From assembly GCF_024494355.1 (NCBI RefSeq), contig NZ_JAKNQY010000004.1, positions 62,001-126,000 of the forward strand: a stretch of 64,000 nucleotides of DNA, read 5' to 3'. The notes under the pieces are model-generated. The model was given only the letters and a program-made list of their open reading frames with translations, had not been told where the DNA came from and searched no databases. The position numbers and the translations under genes were made by a program. Source of the stretch: Pseudomonas sp. Q11 (GTDB taxonomy: Bacteria > Pseudomonadota > Gammaproteobacteria > Pseudomonadales > Pseudomonadaceae). Shown piece by piece: positions 33,549-44,723 of this stretch. Within the stretch, counting starts at the first letter, position 1, and the number at the start of each line of letters is the position of its first letter.

Positions 33549-34837
33549 GGTTGCTGCGCGTTCCGGCGACGCTCGAAAACCTGTTCAAAGAACGCCCGTA
33601 GATGCTGCTCCGCGTTGGCCTGGCTGCAGAACGTTTCCAGACTCCGCACGGCATGGGCCGACATCCGGCGATAGCGCTCGGGGTCGTTTTTGGCCACGTC
33701 ATAGCTGGCGCGATAGGCCGAGCACAGCGAGTCCCAATCGGTGACATAGCGCAGGGTACGAAACGCTGCACGGGGGTCGTGGGGCCAGGCAGTCAGTTCC
33801 TCGGTGCAATCGACGACAAAGGCATTGTCGTGGTCGATGTAATCGGCCATCGCCGTGTTCAAGGGTGCAATTGCCGGCCGGCCACAGGACATGAACTCCA
33901 TCAGCGGCAAGCACTGCCCCTCGCCGTAGGAGCAGTTGACCACGTAGCGAGTGGCCTCCACCAACCGCTCGTAGTCCGCGTCCGCCAGGTAACCGTGGAT
34001 CAGCACGATGCGGCAGCGGTATGACTGGTTCTTGTAGACATGGTGCAACATGTCGTTGAGCGCGGCGGTGACGTCGTGGTGGGTCAGCTTGAGCACCAGC
34101 GTTGCGTCAGGAACGTCGCGGAACGTCGCGCAAAATGCGCTGATCATGTCCTTCCAGTTCTTGCGTCCGTCGTAAGGGTTGAAGACCGATGTATACACCA
34201 CCCCGTCCAGAAGCAGCTCGCAATCCTCGGCCGGAGCGTCAAAAACCAGCGGTGTACCGGCCTGGTGCGCTGGTGGGCCGTAGGGCCGCAGGTCGGCGGT
34301 GCGGCTGTCGATCAACAGACCGCGCAATTGCAGTCGCATGTGATCGACCGTGGGTCGCTGGGCCAGCATCGCGCCGCGAGCGGCAAACCGGTCCCAGACC
34401 GGTGCGGCAATGGCGACGATGGGAAAATCGACACCCATGACTTCCCGCACAGCGTTGACAGTGAAGCTGGAATGGGTAATCGCCATACCGGTTGCCCCAA
34501 GGACCACCCGCCAGTCGTGCCGTGGTTCACCCTGCCAGCTTTCGGTCGGGATGGTGCTGAACTCCCAGGCGAAGACCGGAACGGTCGGGCAGGTATAGTC
34601 GGCGGCGGTGCGATGGGGCGGTGAAAAGGACAGGAAGACACAATCCTCACCACGCTCCAGGCAGTCGGCGTATAGCTGATCGACTTCTTCTTCCGGCCGG
34701 GTCACTTCAATGACGTGCCCCAGCCGCTCCAGTACGGGACGAAACTCCTTGAGCACAAAGTAATAGCTGTATTCGGGCTTGCCGAGGTTCTCAAGAATGT
34801 TGCTCTGGTTGGTTTCCGAATAAACAATGATCAGCAT
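33545..34837 (-). CDS. Glycosyltransferase, CPA-associated
   Basis: A 430-residue enzyme with a GT-B-type fold. The start at 34837 (MLIIVYSETNQSNILENLG) is the only one that fits: it lies within the end of the upstream paralogue, and longer frames read through that gene. The C-terminal half has YTSVFNPYDGRKNWKDMISAF, TLVLKLTH, IVLIHGYLADADYERL, VVNCSYGEGQCLPLMEFMSCGRPAIAP. The last block, with E in GEG...PLMEFMSCG, is the GT4 nucleotide-sugar motif. It is a paralogue of the protein at 34831-36426. Homologous position in P. aeruginosa: PA5456. Probably adds a terminal or branching sugar to CPA; donor unknown. Confidence 0.85.
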   Translation of the reverse strand: MLIIVYSETNQSNILENLGKPEYSYYFVLKEFRPVLERLGHVIEVTRPEEEVDQLYADCLERGEDCVFLSFSPPHRTAADYTCPTVPVFAWEFSTIPTESWQGEPRHDWRVVLGATGMAITHSSFTVNAVREVMGVDFPIVAIAAPVWDRFAARGAMLAQRPTVDHMRLQLRGLLIDSRTADLRPYGPPAHQAGTPLVFDAPAEDCELLLDGVVYTSVFNPYDGRKNWKDMISAFCATFRDVPDATLVLKLTHHDVTAALNDMLHHVYKNQSYRCRIVLIHGYLADADYERLVEATRYVVNCSYGEGQCLPLMEFMSCGRPAIAPLNTAMADYIDHDNAFVVDCTEELTAWPHDPRAAFRTLRYVTDWDSLCSAYRASYDVAKNDPERYRRMSAHAVRSLETFCSQANAEQHLRAFFEQVFERRRNAQQP

Positions 34838-36426
34838 GATGCGGCACCCACCTGAGGCAGCAGCGGTGCGTTTTCGGTGCAGCCTTGCGGGGCCAGGAAA
34901 TCCACCAGGCGCTGCTGCACCGGGGCAAAACCGCAATAGCGGCGCATGCGCTCGCTCGCCGCGACGGCCATGGCCTGATAGGCCTGGGGCTGATGCCGAG
35001 CCATGGCGTAGCTCTGCTGGTAAGCAAGTTTCAACGACCCCCAATCGGGCCGATGGCGCAGGGTGCGGTACAAAATGCGCGAATCTTCCGGCCAGATGGT
35101 GGGCTCATGGCTGGACTTGACGATAAAGGCCACCTCGGTATCGATGTAGTCGCCCATTGCCGTGTGGTCTGGCGCGATGGCCGGGCGCGCGCAAGACATG
35201 AACTCCATCAGCGGCAGGCACAAGCCTTCGCAGCGCGACGCATTGACGTAAAAACTCGCCGCACCGTACAAGCGGGCGAATTGTTCGTCCTCCAGATAGC
35301 CATGCATCACCACTACCCGACAGCGGAACGGCGATAGCTGAGACAGCAGCGTGAGCAATTCGACGTAATAGGTCGACAGGTCGTTCTGGGTCATTTTCAG
35401 CACCAGCGTGGCGTCCTCGACGTCCCGCAGCGCCCAACAGAATGCCGTGATCAAGTGATGCCAGTTCTTGCGACCGTCATCGGGGTTGAACACGCTGACA
35501 TACACCACCCCGCTGACTTCGGTTTCCACCACCCGACGGGTGTCCGGCAGAACCGCCTGGGGATGTTCCGCTGGCGCCGGTTCTGGAGTTGGCTCGGCGA
35601 TACCCGGCACAGGCCGCGCCGGCCCTCTCACCACCCGGCTCACCAAAATGCGTACCTGCACGGGCACCAGGTCGCGAACCGCTTCGCGATACCAGCACAA
35701 CAGGTTGTGCTTGATCAGCCACAACGGCCCTTGGGCAGCCTTTGCGGTCACGGCGCGCAACACTTCGCGCAGGTAGTGCCGGGAGATGAAAGCGCGGCGC
35801 CGCCACGTCAGGGCTCCAGGTTCGATGGGCGCCCTCCCCGATGCCGCTTCGGTAAGCGGAGCGATCAAGCCATCTGCCGACAGCCCAAGGGGGCGGCTGT
35901 CGATAATGCAGCCCTTGATCTGTAAGACCGTCCCCGGGTTGACCGGTGTAATGGGGTATTGCTCACGAACCGCGGCGAAGCGTTCCCACAGTGGAGTGGG
36001 CAAGACCAGCACCGGGAAATCCTCGCCCAACGTGCGACGGATCGCCTCGGCCGTGTGACTGGACAGGGTAATCACCCGACCATGGCGCGCCAGCGTACGG
36101 CTCCAGTCATGCCGCAGGTCGTCATCCCAGTGCTCGGCCGGGATCGAGTCGAACTCCCAGGCTACCACGCAGACCATGGGGCATAGCAGATCGACGGGCG
36201 TCTTGTGGGGCGGGGAAAACGAGAGGAACAGGCAGTCCTGCCCCGCCTGCTGCAACGTCTGATAAAGCGGATCGACCTCGGCGACCGACGACACCACATG
36301 CACCCGCCCCAGACTTTCCAGCACGGGGCGATAAGCCTTGAGCACGAAGTAATAACTGTACTCAGGGCGGCCGAGGCTCTGGCTGATGGAGTGGTCGTTT
36401 ACGTCCGAGTAAAGAATGAAATTCAT
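34831..36426 (-). CDS. Glycosyltransferase with central insertion, CPA-associated
   Basis: A 531-residue paralogue of the glycosyltransferase at 33545-34837. N-terminus LGRPEYSYYFVLKAYRPVLE and C-terminal blocks (FNPDDGRKNWHHLITAF; CEGLCLPLMEFMSCARPAIAP) match it closely. It carries about 100 extra residues in the middle (about 195-310): a basic, hydrophobic helix pair (RRRAFISRHYLREVL; LWLIKHNLLCWYREAVRDL) and a proline/glutamate-rich linker. The insertion may bind the membrane or a partner. It is the first gene of the minus-strand operon, divergent from rmd across 424 bp. Function inferred from context only. Confidence 0.83.
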   Translation of the reverse strand: MNFILYSDVNDHSISQSLGRPEYSYYFVLKAYRPVLESLGRVHVVSSVAEVDPLYQTLQQAGQDCLFLSFSPPHKTPVDLLCPMVCVVAWEFDSIPAEHWDDDLRHDWSRTLARHGRVITLSSHTAEAIRRTLGEDFPVLVLPTPLWERFAAVREQYPITPVNPGTVLQIKGCIIDSRPLGLSADGLIAPLTEAASGRAPIEPGALTWRRRAFISRHYLREVLRAVTAKAAQGPLWLIKHNLLCWYREAVRDLVPVQVRILVSRVVRGPARPVPGIAEPTPEPAPAEHPQAVLPDTRRVVETEVSGVVYVSVFNPDDGRKNWHHLITAFCWALRDVEDATLVLKMTQNDLSTYYVELLTLLSQLSPFRCRVVVMHGYLEDEQFARLYGAASFYVNASRCEGLCLPLMEFMSCARPAIAPDHTAMGDYIDTEVAFIVKSSHEPTIWPEDSRILYRTLRHRPDWGSLKLAYQQSYAMARHQPQAYQAMAVAASERMRRYCGFAPVQQRLVDFLAPQGCTENAPLLPQVGAASC

Positions 36427-36850
36427 GGCATCCCATCATGGAGCTGCCATCCCGGCGACTCCACCTCATGACGGTCGACTCACGAACCGCTCCGGCCAGG
36501 AGGCCGTTGCTCGTCGATTGTCTGCTTACCCGTCTCGTTCTTGTTTTTAGTGGCCCTTGCCCCGTGATTCGACTTGGAATCGACATCGCAGGGGTCGTGA
36601 CAGGGGCATTCTAACCACATCAGCCAAGGGTTCGTGAACAGGCGAATGAGAATAAACCGGCTATAAATATGAGAACTGACCGGTCACGGTTTGCGTGGTT
36701 GAAATTGCTTCGAAATTGGCACAGATTGGCAACCAAACAACTACAACAAAAATTTCATCTGGGCCGACTTTCGAATGGGTTTCTCCGAACTTACGGAAAT
36801 ATCCTACTCAGTTCCGCACCAGACGAAGTTTGCATCAAGAGGGCTGGTGC
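36427..36850. promoter_or_regulatory. Divergent promoter region of the CPA cluster
   Basis: A 424-bp intergenic region separates the minus-strand modification operon from rmd. The right half (36640-36840) is clearly more AT-rich than the genes (for example ACAACTACAACAAAAATTTC) and probably holds the rmd promoter and a leader of over 100 bases. GATTC/GAATC and TGCCCC/GGGGCA pairs at 36555-36612 could form a weak structure. No known operator was recognised. Confidence 0.5.
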
Positions 36851-38730
<1,880 letters not shown>

Positions 38731-38733
38731 GTC

Positions 38734-40176
38734 ATGCTCATTCCCGTGATTCTCTCCGGCGGTGCCGGGACGAGATTGTGGCCGGTATCCCGCGAGGGCC
38801 ATCCCAAACCCTTCATGATCCTGCCCGACGGCCAGTCGCTGCTGGGCAAGACCTACCGACGCGCCGCAGGGCTGTTCGACGGTCGGGGCGACATCGTCAC
38901 CGTGACCAATCGCGAATACTACTTCCAAAGCCGTGACCACTATCAAAGCGCCCACGTAGAACGCCACCGCGGTCACTTCGTACTTGAGCCTGCAGGTCGC
39001 AACACCGCGCCGGCCATTGCCGCAGCCACTCTCGCGGTGCAGGCCCTGCACGGTGACGACACGATCATGGTGGTGATGCCCGCCGACCACCTGATCCGGG
39101 ATGAGGCCGCCTTCAAGGCTTCAGTGGAGCATGCAACGCAACTGGCCAAAAACGGTCACCTGGTGACATTCGGCGTGCTGCCCACGACACCGGAAACCGG
39201 CTTCGGTTATATCGAACGAGGTAAGCCCCTGGATACCAAAGGCGCTGCCAAGGTCGTACGCTTCGTCGAAAAACCCGACTTGCAAACCGCAACACACTAT
39301 CTGGAAAGCGGCCGGTTCCTGTGGAATTCGGGCATGTTCTGCTTCTCGGTCAAAACCCTGCTGGCTGAATTGCAAATTCACGCACCGCAGTTGCTGGAAC
39401 AGGCTCGCGCCTGCGTGACAGCGAGCACCGCAGTAGAAACCTCAGGTTGCGTGCAACAGGAACTGTCCGCGGTGCATTTTGCCGAAATGCCGGATATCTC
39501 TATCGACTATGCCTTGATGGAGCGCTCCAACAACGTCGTGGTGATCCCCGCCACATTCGACTGGAGCGATATCGGCTCCTGGAGCGCTGTCGCCGACCTG
39601 GTACCCGCCGATGCACAGAACAACCGCGTCAGCGGCGAAGCGTTGTTCATCGACAGCCAGAACAACTACGTCCAGAGTGAAGGACGCTTGGTGGCCGCGC
39701 TGGGCGTGGAAAACCTGATCATCATCGATACCGCCGATGCGGTGCTGGTGGCTCATGCCGACCGTGCCCAGGATGTTCGCCGCGTGGCCCGGCAGCTCAA
39801 GGACAAGGAACACGAAACCTATCGCCTGCACCGCACGGTCAGCCGCCCTTGGGGCAGCTACACCGTTCTGGAAGAAGGCCCGCGCTTTAAAATCAAGCGC
39901 ATCGTGGTCAAACCCGGCGCGTCGCTGTCGCTGCAAATGCACCATCATCGCAACGAACACTGGGTGGTGGTCGAAGGCATGGCCAAGGTGACCAACAACG
40001 GCGCGGGCTCGCACCTGGTTGCCAAGAACGAGTCAACGTTCATCCCCGCCGGCCACAAGCATCGCCTGGAAAATCCCGGCGTCATCGACCTGGTGATCAT
40101 CGAAGTCCAGAGCGGTGAATACTTGGGAGAAGATGACATCGTGCGCTTCGAGGATCACTACGGCAGGGCCGTCTGA
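38734..40176 (+). CDS. wbpW: Mannose-1-phosphate guanylyltransferase / mannose-6-phosphate isomerase
   Basis: Bifunctional enzyme giving GDP-mannose for the rhamnose branch; 480 residues. The N-terminal nucleotidyltransferase (about 1-285) has GGAGTRLWPVSREGHPKPF, VMPADH and FVEKPD. The C-terminal cupin isomerase (about 330-470) has RPWGSYTVLEEG, SLQMHHHRNEHWVVVEG with metal-binding histidines, and STFIPAGHKHRLENPG. Paralogues such as AlgA and PslB have the same architecture; the CPA operon position identifies this as WbpW. Its stop overlaps the wzm ATG (TGATG). Confidence 0.94.
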   Translation: MLIPVILSGGAGTRLWPVSREGHPKPFMILPDGQSLLGKTYRRAAGLFDGRGDIVTVTNREYYFQSRDHYQSAHVERHRGHFVLEPAGRNTAPAIAAATLAVQALHGDDTIMVVMPADHLIRDEAAFKASVEHATQLAKNGHLVTFGVLPTTPETGFGYIERGKPLDTKGAAKVVRFVEKPDLQTATHYLESGRFLWNSGMFCFSVKTLLAELQIHAPQLLEQARACVTASTAVETSGCVQQELSAVHFAEMPDISIDYALMERSNNVVVIPATFDWSDIGSWSAVADLVPADAQNNRVSGEALFIDSQNNYVQSEGRLVAALGVENLIIIDTADAVLVAHADRAQDVRRVARQLKDKEHETYRLHRTVSRPWGSYTVLEEGPRFKIKRIVVKPGASLSLQMHHHRNEHWVVVEGMAKVTNNGAGSHLVAKNESTFIPAGHKHRLENPGVIDLVIIEVQSGEYLGEDDIVRFEDHYGRAV

Positions 40177-40973
40177 TGTTGCTGACCTTGCACCGCGCGC
40201 TGTGGAGCTACCGCGGTTTCGTCCTCGGCAGCGTCAAGCGCGAGTTTCAGGCGCGCTATCGCAACTCGTTGTTCGGCGCGTTGTGGACCGTGCTCAATCC
40301 GCTGTCGATGATCCTCGTCTACACCGTGGTTTTTTCCCACATCATGCGCGCCCGCCTGCCGGGGGTGGACGATGGCATGGCCTACAGCGTCTACCTTTGC
40401 GCCGGGCTGCTGACGTGGGGGTTCTTCGCCGAGATCACGACCCGCAGTCAGGGCATGTTTCTGGAAAATGCCAATCTGCTGAAGAAGATCAGCTTTCCCA
40501 GGATCTGCCTGCCGGTGATTGTGCTGTTCAACGCCGGGATCAACTTCGCGATCATCCTCGGTCTGTTTCTCGGTTTCCTGTTGATCACCGGCCGCTGGCC
40601 AGGGATGACGTTGCTGGCGCTGGTGCCATTGCTGGCCCTGCAAGTGATGTTCGCCGCCGGGCTGGGCATGTTGCTGGGGATTCTCAACGTGTTCTTTCGC
40701 GATGTCGGGCAACTGTTCGGTATTTGCCTGCAATTCTGGTTCTGGCTAACGCCCATTGTTTACCCGATGACCATCCTGCCGCCGTCGATCCAGCAACTGC
40801 TGGCCCTCAACCCCATGACAGCGCTGATGCAGAGTTACCAGAACCTGTTTCTCTACAACCAGTGGCCAGTCTGGAGTTCGCTGACACCGCTGCTGGTCAT
40901 CGGACTACTGATGTGCGTCACCGGTTTGCGAATGTTTCGACGGCGCGGCGGTGAAATGGTGGACGAACTCTGA
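40176..40973 (+). CDS. wzm: O-antigen/CPA ABC transporter permease
   Basis: A 265-residue ABC-2 type membrane subunit exporting undecaprenyl-linked rhamnan across the inner membrane. It begins with a cytoplasmic amphipathic segment (LWSYRGFVLGSVKREFQARYRNSLFGALWTVLNP, read at positions 5-40), typical of Wzm. Six hydrophobic helices follow. QARYRxSxLGxxW is the polysaccharide-export permease signature. The wzt ATG overlaps its stop. Confidence 0.95.
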   Translation: MLLTLHRALWSYRGFVLGSVKREFQARYRNSLFGALWTVLNPLSMILVYTVVFSHIMRARLPGVDDGMAYSVYLCAGLLTWGFFAEITTRSQGMFLENANLLKKISFPRICLPVIVLFNAGINFAIILGLFLGFLLITGRWPGMTLLALVPLLALQVMFAAGLGMLLGILNVFFRDVGQLFGICLQFWFWLTPIVYPMTILPPSIQQLLALNPMTALMQSYQNLFLYNQWPVWSSLTPLLVIGLLMCVTGLRMFRRRGGEMVDEL

Positions 40974-42238
40974 TGGGGCATTTACGCGTCAGTGGCCTGG
41001 GCAAGGCCTACAAGCAGTATCCGAACCGCTGGAGCCGGTTGTTCGAGTGGCTGATTCCCTTTTCCCGCCCACGTCATCAATTGCACTGGATCCTGCAGGG
41101 CGTCGATTTCGAGATCCAGCCCGGGGAAGCTGTCGGCATCGTCGGGGTCAACGGCGCAGGCAAAAGCACGTTGCTCAAGATGATCACCGGCACCACCCAA
41201 CCCACCTGTGGGCACATTCAACTGCGCGGCCGCGTCGCTGCGTTGCTGGAGCTGGGCATGGGGTTCCACCCGGATTTCACAGGCCGCCAAAACGCCTTCA
41301 TGGCCGGCCAGTTGCTGGGCATGCAAGTGGAGGAAATCGAATCATTGATGCCTGAGATCGAGGGTTTTGCCGAAATCGGCGAGGCCATCGACCAGCCGGT
41401 ACGCACCTATTCCAGTGGCATGCAAATGCGCCTGGCCTTCAGCGTCGCCACGGCCCGCCGCCCGGATATCCTGATCGTCGATGAAGCCCTGTCGGTGGGT
41501 GACGCCTACTTCCAGCACAAAAGCTTTGAGCGCATCCGCAGTTTTCGCAAGGCCGGTACGACGCTGCTGATCGTGTCCCACGACCGCTCGGCGATTCAGT
41601 CGATCTGCGACAGCGCCATCCTGCTGGAGCACGGGCGCATGGCCATGCATGGCAAGCCGGAAGAGGTGATGGATTATTACAACGCGATGCTGGCCCAGCG
41701 CGAGGGTCAGATCGTCCGCCAGGAGATGCTCGCCAACGGCCAGGTACGCACTATCTCCGGCACCGGCGAGGCCGGCATTGTGGATGTACAGTTGTTGAAC
41801 AGTCAGGGCCAGTCGGTGGAAGTGGCCGAAATCGGCCAACCGATGGTGTTGCAGGTGCGGGTCGAAGTCCGCCAGGACATTGAGCGGCTGGTGCTGGGTT
41901 TCCTGATCAAGGACCGCCTCGGCCAGCCCATGTACGGCATCAACACCCATCGCCAGGATAAAGCCGTGACCGACCTCAAGGCCGGCGAGCACGTCACCTT
42001 CCGTTTCAGCTTTGACATGCGCCTGGGCAAGGGCAATTACTCCGTCGCGCTAAGCCTGTCCCGGCTGGATTCGCACCTGGACCGCAATTTCGAATGGCGC
42101 GACTACGGGCTGGTGTTCCACGTCATCAACAATCGTCAGGAAGATTTTGTCGGCTGTTCGTGGCTTCAGGCCCGTACCAGCATCCAGCGCTCGGCAATAC
42201 CCAAGGCCGAAGAACTGACGCAAAAGGAACTGCCATGA
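40973..42238 (+). CDS. wzt: O-antigen/CPA ABC transporter ATPase with C-terminal sugar-binding domain
   Basis: A 421-residue ATPase. Walker A is GVNGAGKST (about 64), signature YSSGMQMRLAF, Walker B DILIVDEALSVGD and switch His in SHDRSA. The C-terminal Wzt_C domain (about 260-405; VAEIGQPMVLQVRVEVRQD) is a beta-sandwich which in the O8/O9a systems recognises the finished, terminally modified O-chain. That makes the divergent methyltransferase genes relevant: the cap may be the export signal (inference). It overlaps wbpX by 4 bp. Confidence 0.95.
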   Translation: MGHLRVSGLGKAYKQYPNRWSRLFEWLIPFSRPRHQLHWILQGVDFEIQPGEAVGIVGVNGAGKSTLLKMITGTTQPTCGHIQLRGRVAALLELGMGFHPDFTGRQNAFMAGQLLGMQVEEIESLMPEIEGFAEIGEAIDQPVRTYSSGMQMRLAFSVATARRPDILIVDEALSVGDAYFQHKSFERIRSFRKAGTTLLIVSHDRSAIQSICDSAILLEHGRMAMHGKPEEVMDYYNAMLAQREGQIVRQEMLANGQVRTISGTGEAGIVDVQLLNSQGQSVEVAEIGQPMVLQVRVEVRQDIERLVLGFLIKDRLGQPMYGINTHRQDKAVTDLKAGEHVTFRFSFDMRLGKGNYSVALSLSRLDSHLDRNFEWRDYGLVFHVINNRQEDFVGCSWLQARTSIQRSAIPKAEELTQKELP

Positions 42239-43602
42239 CTCGCCTGCTGATGGAGTGCACCTACGTGTATGAACATCCCAGAGCCAATTCCGGGATTCAG
42301 CGCGTGGTGCGCAACGTTATCCGCGAACTGCCGGCCACAGACGCAGCGCACGAATGCATCCCCGTCGTCATGCTGCAAGGCAAGTTGTATGAAGTGAAGA
42401 GCCTCGCCCCACTGCCCTCCAGGGGGTTGGATCTGGTCAGCCTGCGGGTACGGCTGGAGCAGTTCGCCAGTCTGTTCTGGCTCAAACATCGGACGCTTGA
42501 ACGGCGACGCCCCTTCAGCCAGTCGCGCTGGGCACGCCGCGTGTTGTACGTTGGCTGCCGGCTGTTTGCCCTGGGCTTTCTGAGCATTCCGATCCGGGTG
42601 CTCGATCGCTTGCTCAAATGCCAGCATGTCCCAACGCGTTGCGTGCCCCTTCAACATCGGGCCGGCGATCAGCTGGTGCTGCTGGACTCTTCCTGGCACG
42701 CCGACTTCTTTCCTCTGGCCGAACAGCTCAAGCACGATGGCGTCGGGATCATCTCGGTGATCTACGACCTGATTCCCCTGACCCACCCGCAGTTCTGCGA
42801 CGCCGGGCTGGTGAAGGTGTTCAATCATTGGTTCGACTGGATTGCCCGCACCGCTGACGGTTACATCGCGATCTCCAGCACCATCCGTGACCAGGTTCGC
42901 CTGGAAATGGAGCGGCGCGTTGGCAAACAGCAGGTAAGTGAGCGCTGGTTCGACTATTTCCACCTGGGCAGCGAGCTGGATTTGGTGGATGCCACCAGCG
43001 CCATCGACAGCAAACTGTTGCGAGTATTCACGCAGCCCGAGCCGGTGTTCCTGATGGTCAGTACCATCGAGCCGCGCAAGAACCACGCTTACCTGCTCGA
43101 TGCGTTCGATCGCGCCTGGGCCGCCGGCTCCCGGGCACGATTGTGCATCGTTGGGAAAATCGGCTGGAAATGCGAGGCCCTGATCGAACGTATCCGGCGC
43201 CACCCGCAACTCTACAGCCGCCTGTTCATGTTCAACAACCTCTCGGACCATAGCCTGGAACATGCCTACCAACACGCTACGGCACTGGTATTCCCGTCCT
43301 ACGTGGAAGGCTTCGGCCTGCCTTTGGTGGAGGCCATGCAACGCGGCTTGCCGGCGATGGGCAGCGACATCGAGGTGTTTCGGGAAATCGGTGGTGAATT
43401 CATGGCCTATTTCAATCTAGAAGATCCCCAGAGCCTGGCAGACCTGGTGACCGGCATGGAAAACAGCGGGATTTTCCCGGCCAGTCGTCCCCTCGACCAA
43501 TGGCAATGGCTGAGCTGGCGCCAAGCCAGTGCGCAATTGGTGGAGCGAATCGAGCGACACCTTGATGAAGTGATCCTCGACAGGGAAACAGCATGCGGAT
43601 AG
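42235..43602 (+). CDS. wbpX: CPA rhamnosyltransferase WbpX
   Basis: A 455-residue GT4-family glycosyltransferase. The ATG at 42235 overlaps the wzt stop and gives MTRLLMECTYVYEHP. The N-terminal half has RANSGIQRVVRNVI and, centrally, VIYDLIPLTHPQF. The C-terminal half has MVSTIEPRKNHAYLLDAF and PSYVEGFGLPLVEAMQRGLP, the E-x7-E retaining GT motif. In P. aeruginosa WbpX, WbpY and WbpZ together build the D-rhamnan trisaccharide repeat. It overlaps wbpY by 10 bp. Confidence 0.9.
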   Translation: MTRLLMECTYVYEHPRANSGIQRVVRNVIRELPATDAAHECIPVVMLQGKLYEVKSLAPLPSRGLDLVSLRVRLEQFASLFWLKHRTLERRRPFSQSRWARRVLYVGCRLFALGFLSIPIRVLDRLLKCQHVPTRCVPLQHRAGDQLVLLDSSWHADFFPLAEQLKHDGVGIISVIYDLIPLTHPQFCDAGLVKVFNHWFDWIARTADGYIAISSTIRDQVRLEMERRVGKQQVSERWFDYFHLGSELDLVDATSAIDSKLLRVFTQPEPVFLMVSTIEPRKNHAYLLDAFDRAWAAGSRARLCIVGKIGWKCEALIERIRRHPQLYSRLFMFNNLSDHSLEHAYQHATALVFPSYVEGFGLPLVEAMQRGLPAMGSDIEVFREIGGEFMAYFNLEDPQSLADLVTGMENSGIFPASRPLDQWQWLSWRQASAQLVERIERHLDEVILDRETACG

Positions 43603-44723
43603 CTCTCAACGCCCGGATTCTCCAGGCGCCACGCACCGGCATCGGTCATTACGTGGCGGAACTGGCCACCGCCCTGGCCCAGGAGCCGGATGTGCAGTTG
43701 TCACTGTTCCACGGCTGGGGCTGGAGCTCGCAGTTACCGCAGGCGGCCACGCCAGGTTATTCAAGGCTTTCACCTTTGCTGCGACAGGTGCCGGGGGCCT
43801 ATCGGGCGAGGCGCTGGCTGGAACAGAAACGCTTCGACCAGGGCCGTTCCCGCGCCATCGACCTGTATCACGAACCGAGCCTGTGGCCCCTGGCCTTCGA
43901 AGGGCCGACGGTGATGACCCTGCATGACCTGACCCATCTGCGCTACCCCGAGACACAACCGCCGGCACGACTGAAAGAGATCGAGCGACGGCTGAACCGG
44001 GCGGTGGAACAGGCACAACTGATTTTGACCGACTCGCAGTTCATCGCCGATGAAGCGCAGCAGCATTTCGGCCTGCCCGCCGAACGCCTGAGGGTCGCCC
44101 CGCTGGGCGTCGCGGCGCGCTTCCATCCGCGTGAACCCGAGGTCATCGACGGGGTTCTCAAAGCCCATGGGCTGGAACCAGGTGGTTATTTTTTGTGCGT
44201 CGGCACCCTGGAGCCCCGCAAGAACCTGTCATTGGCCCTGCGTGCCCACGCCGGATTACCCGAATCCGTACGTCAGGCTTTTCCGTTGTTCATCGTGGGA
44301 ATGAGCGGATGGCAGCGCGCACAACTCAATGACGAGTTGAAAAGTGCCCTGGCTGGCGGTCATATTTGCCTGGCGGGTTACCTGCCCGACGAGCAGGTTG
44401 CCCAGTTGTTGGCGGGAGCACGGGCACTGATCTTTCCGTCGCTCTATGAAGGTTTTGGCCTGCCGGTACTCGAAGCCATGGCCAGCGGCACCCCGGTGAT
44501 TACCACCCGCTGCTCGGCGATGCCGGAAGTGGCCGGGGCGGCCGGCAATTATTGCGAGCCCGACGATCCCCAAGGCATGCGCGACGCCATGGACCGGTTG
44601 ATCGAAGATCGCCTGCATTGGCAGGCGTGTCGTGACGCCGGGTTGCAACAGGCGGCGCTTTTTTCCTGGCAACGGTGTGCAAAGGTGACCACCGACGCCT
44701 ATCGCCAGGTTCTGGGAGGTTGA
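43593..44723 (+). CDS. wbpY: CPA rhamnosyltransferase WbpY
   Basis: A 376-residue GT4-family enzyme starting MRIALNARILQAPRTGIGHY. Sugar-nucleotide motifs: VMTLHDLTHLRYPE, CVGTLEPRKNLSLAL and PSLYEGFGLPVLEAMASGTPVITT. Extends the D-rhamnose chain at the cytoplasmic face. Directly followed by wbpZ with no gap. Confidence 0.92.
   Translation: MRIALNARILQAPRTGIGHYVAELATALAQEPDVQLSLFHGWGWSSQLPQAATPGYSRLSPLLRQVPGAYRARRWLEQKRFDQGRSRAIDLYHEPSLWPLAFEGPTVMTLHDLTHLRYPETQPPARLKEIERRLNRAVEQAQLILTDSQFIADEAQQHFGLPAERLRVAPLGVAARFHPREPEVIDGVLKAHGLEPGGYFLCVGTLEPRKNLSLALRAHAGLPESVRQAFPLFIVGMSGWQRAQLNDELKSALAGGHICLAGYLPDEQVAQLLAGARALIFPSLYEGFGLPVLEAMASGTPVITTRCSAMPEVAGAAGNYCEPDDPQGMRDAMDRLIEDRLHWQACRDAGLQQAALFSWQRCAKVTTDAYRQVLGG

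Noticed and set aside
36714-36735. TGGCAC-AGATT-GGCA resembling a sigma-54 promoter upstream of rmd
   Set aside because: The GG and GC elements are 9 bases apart, not 10, so it does not meet the strict spacing.
42110-42125. GTGTTCCACGTCATC in wzt as a fourth parS
   Set aside because: Only the left half matches; the right half lacks GTGGAAC.
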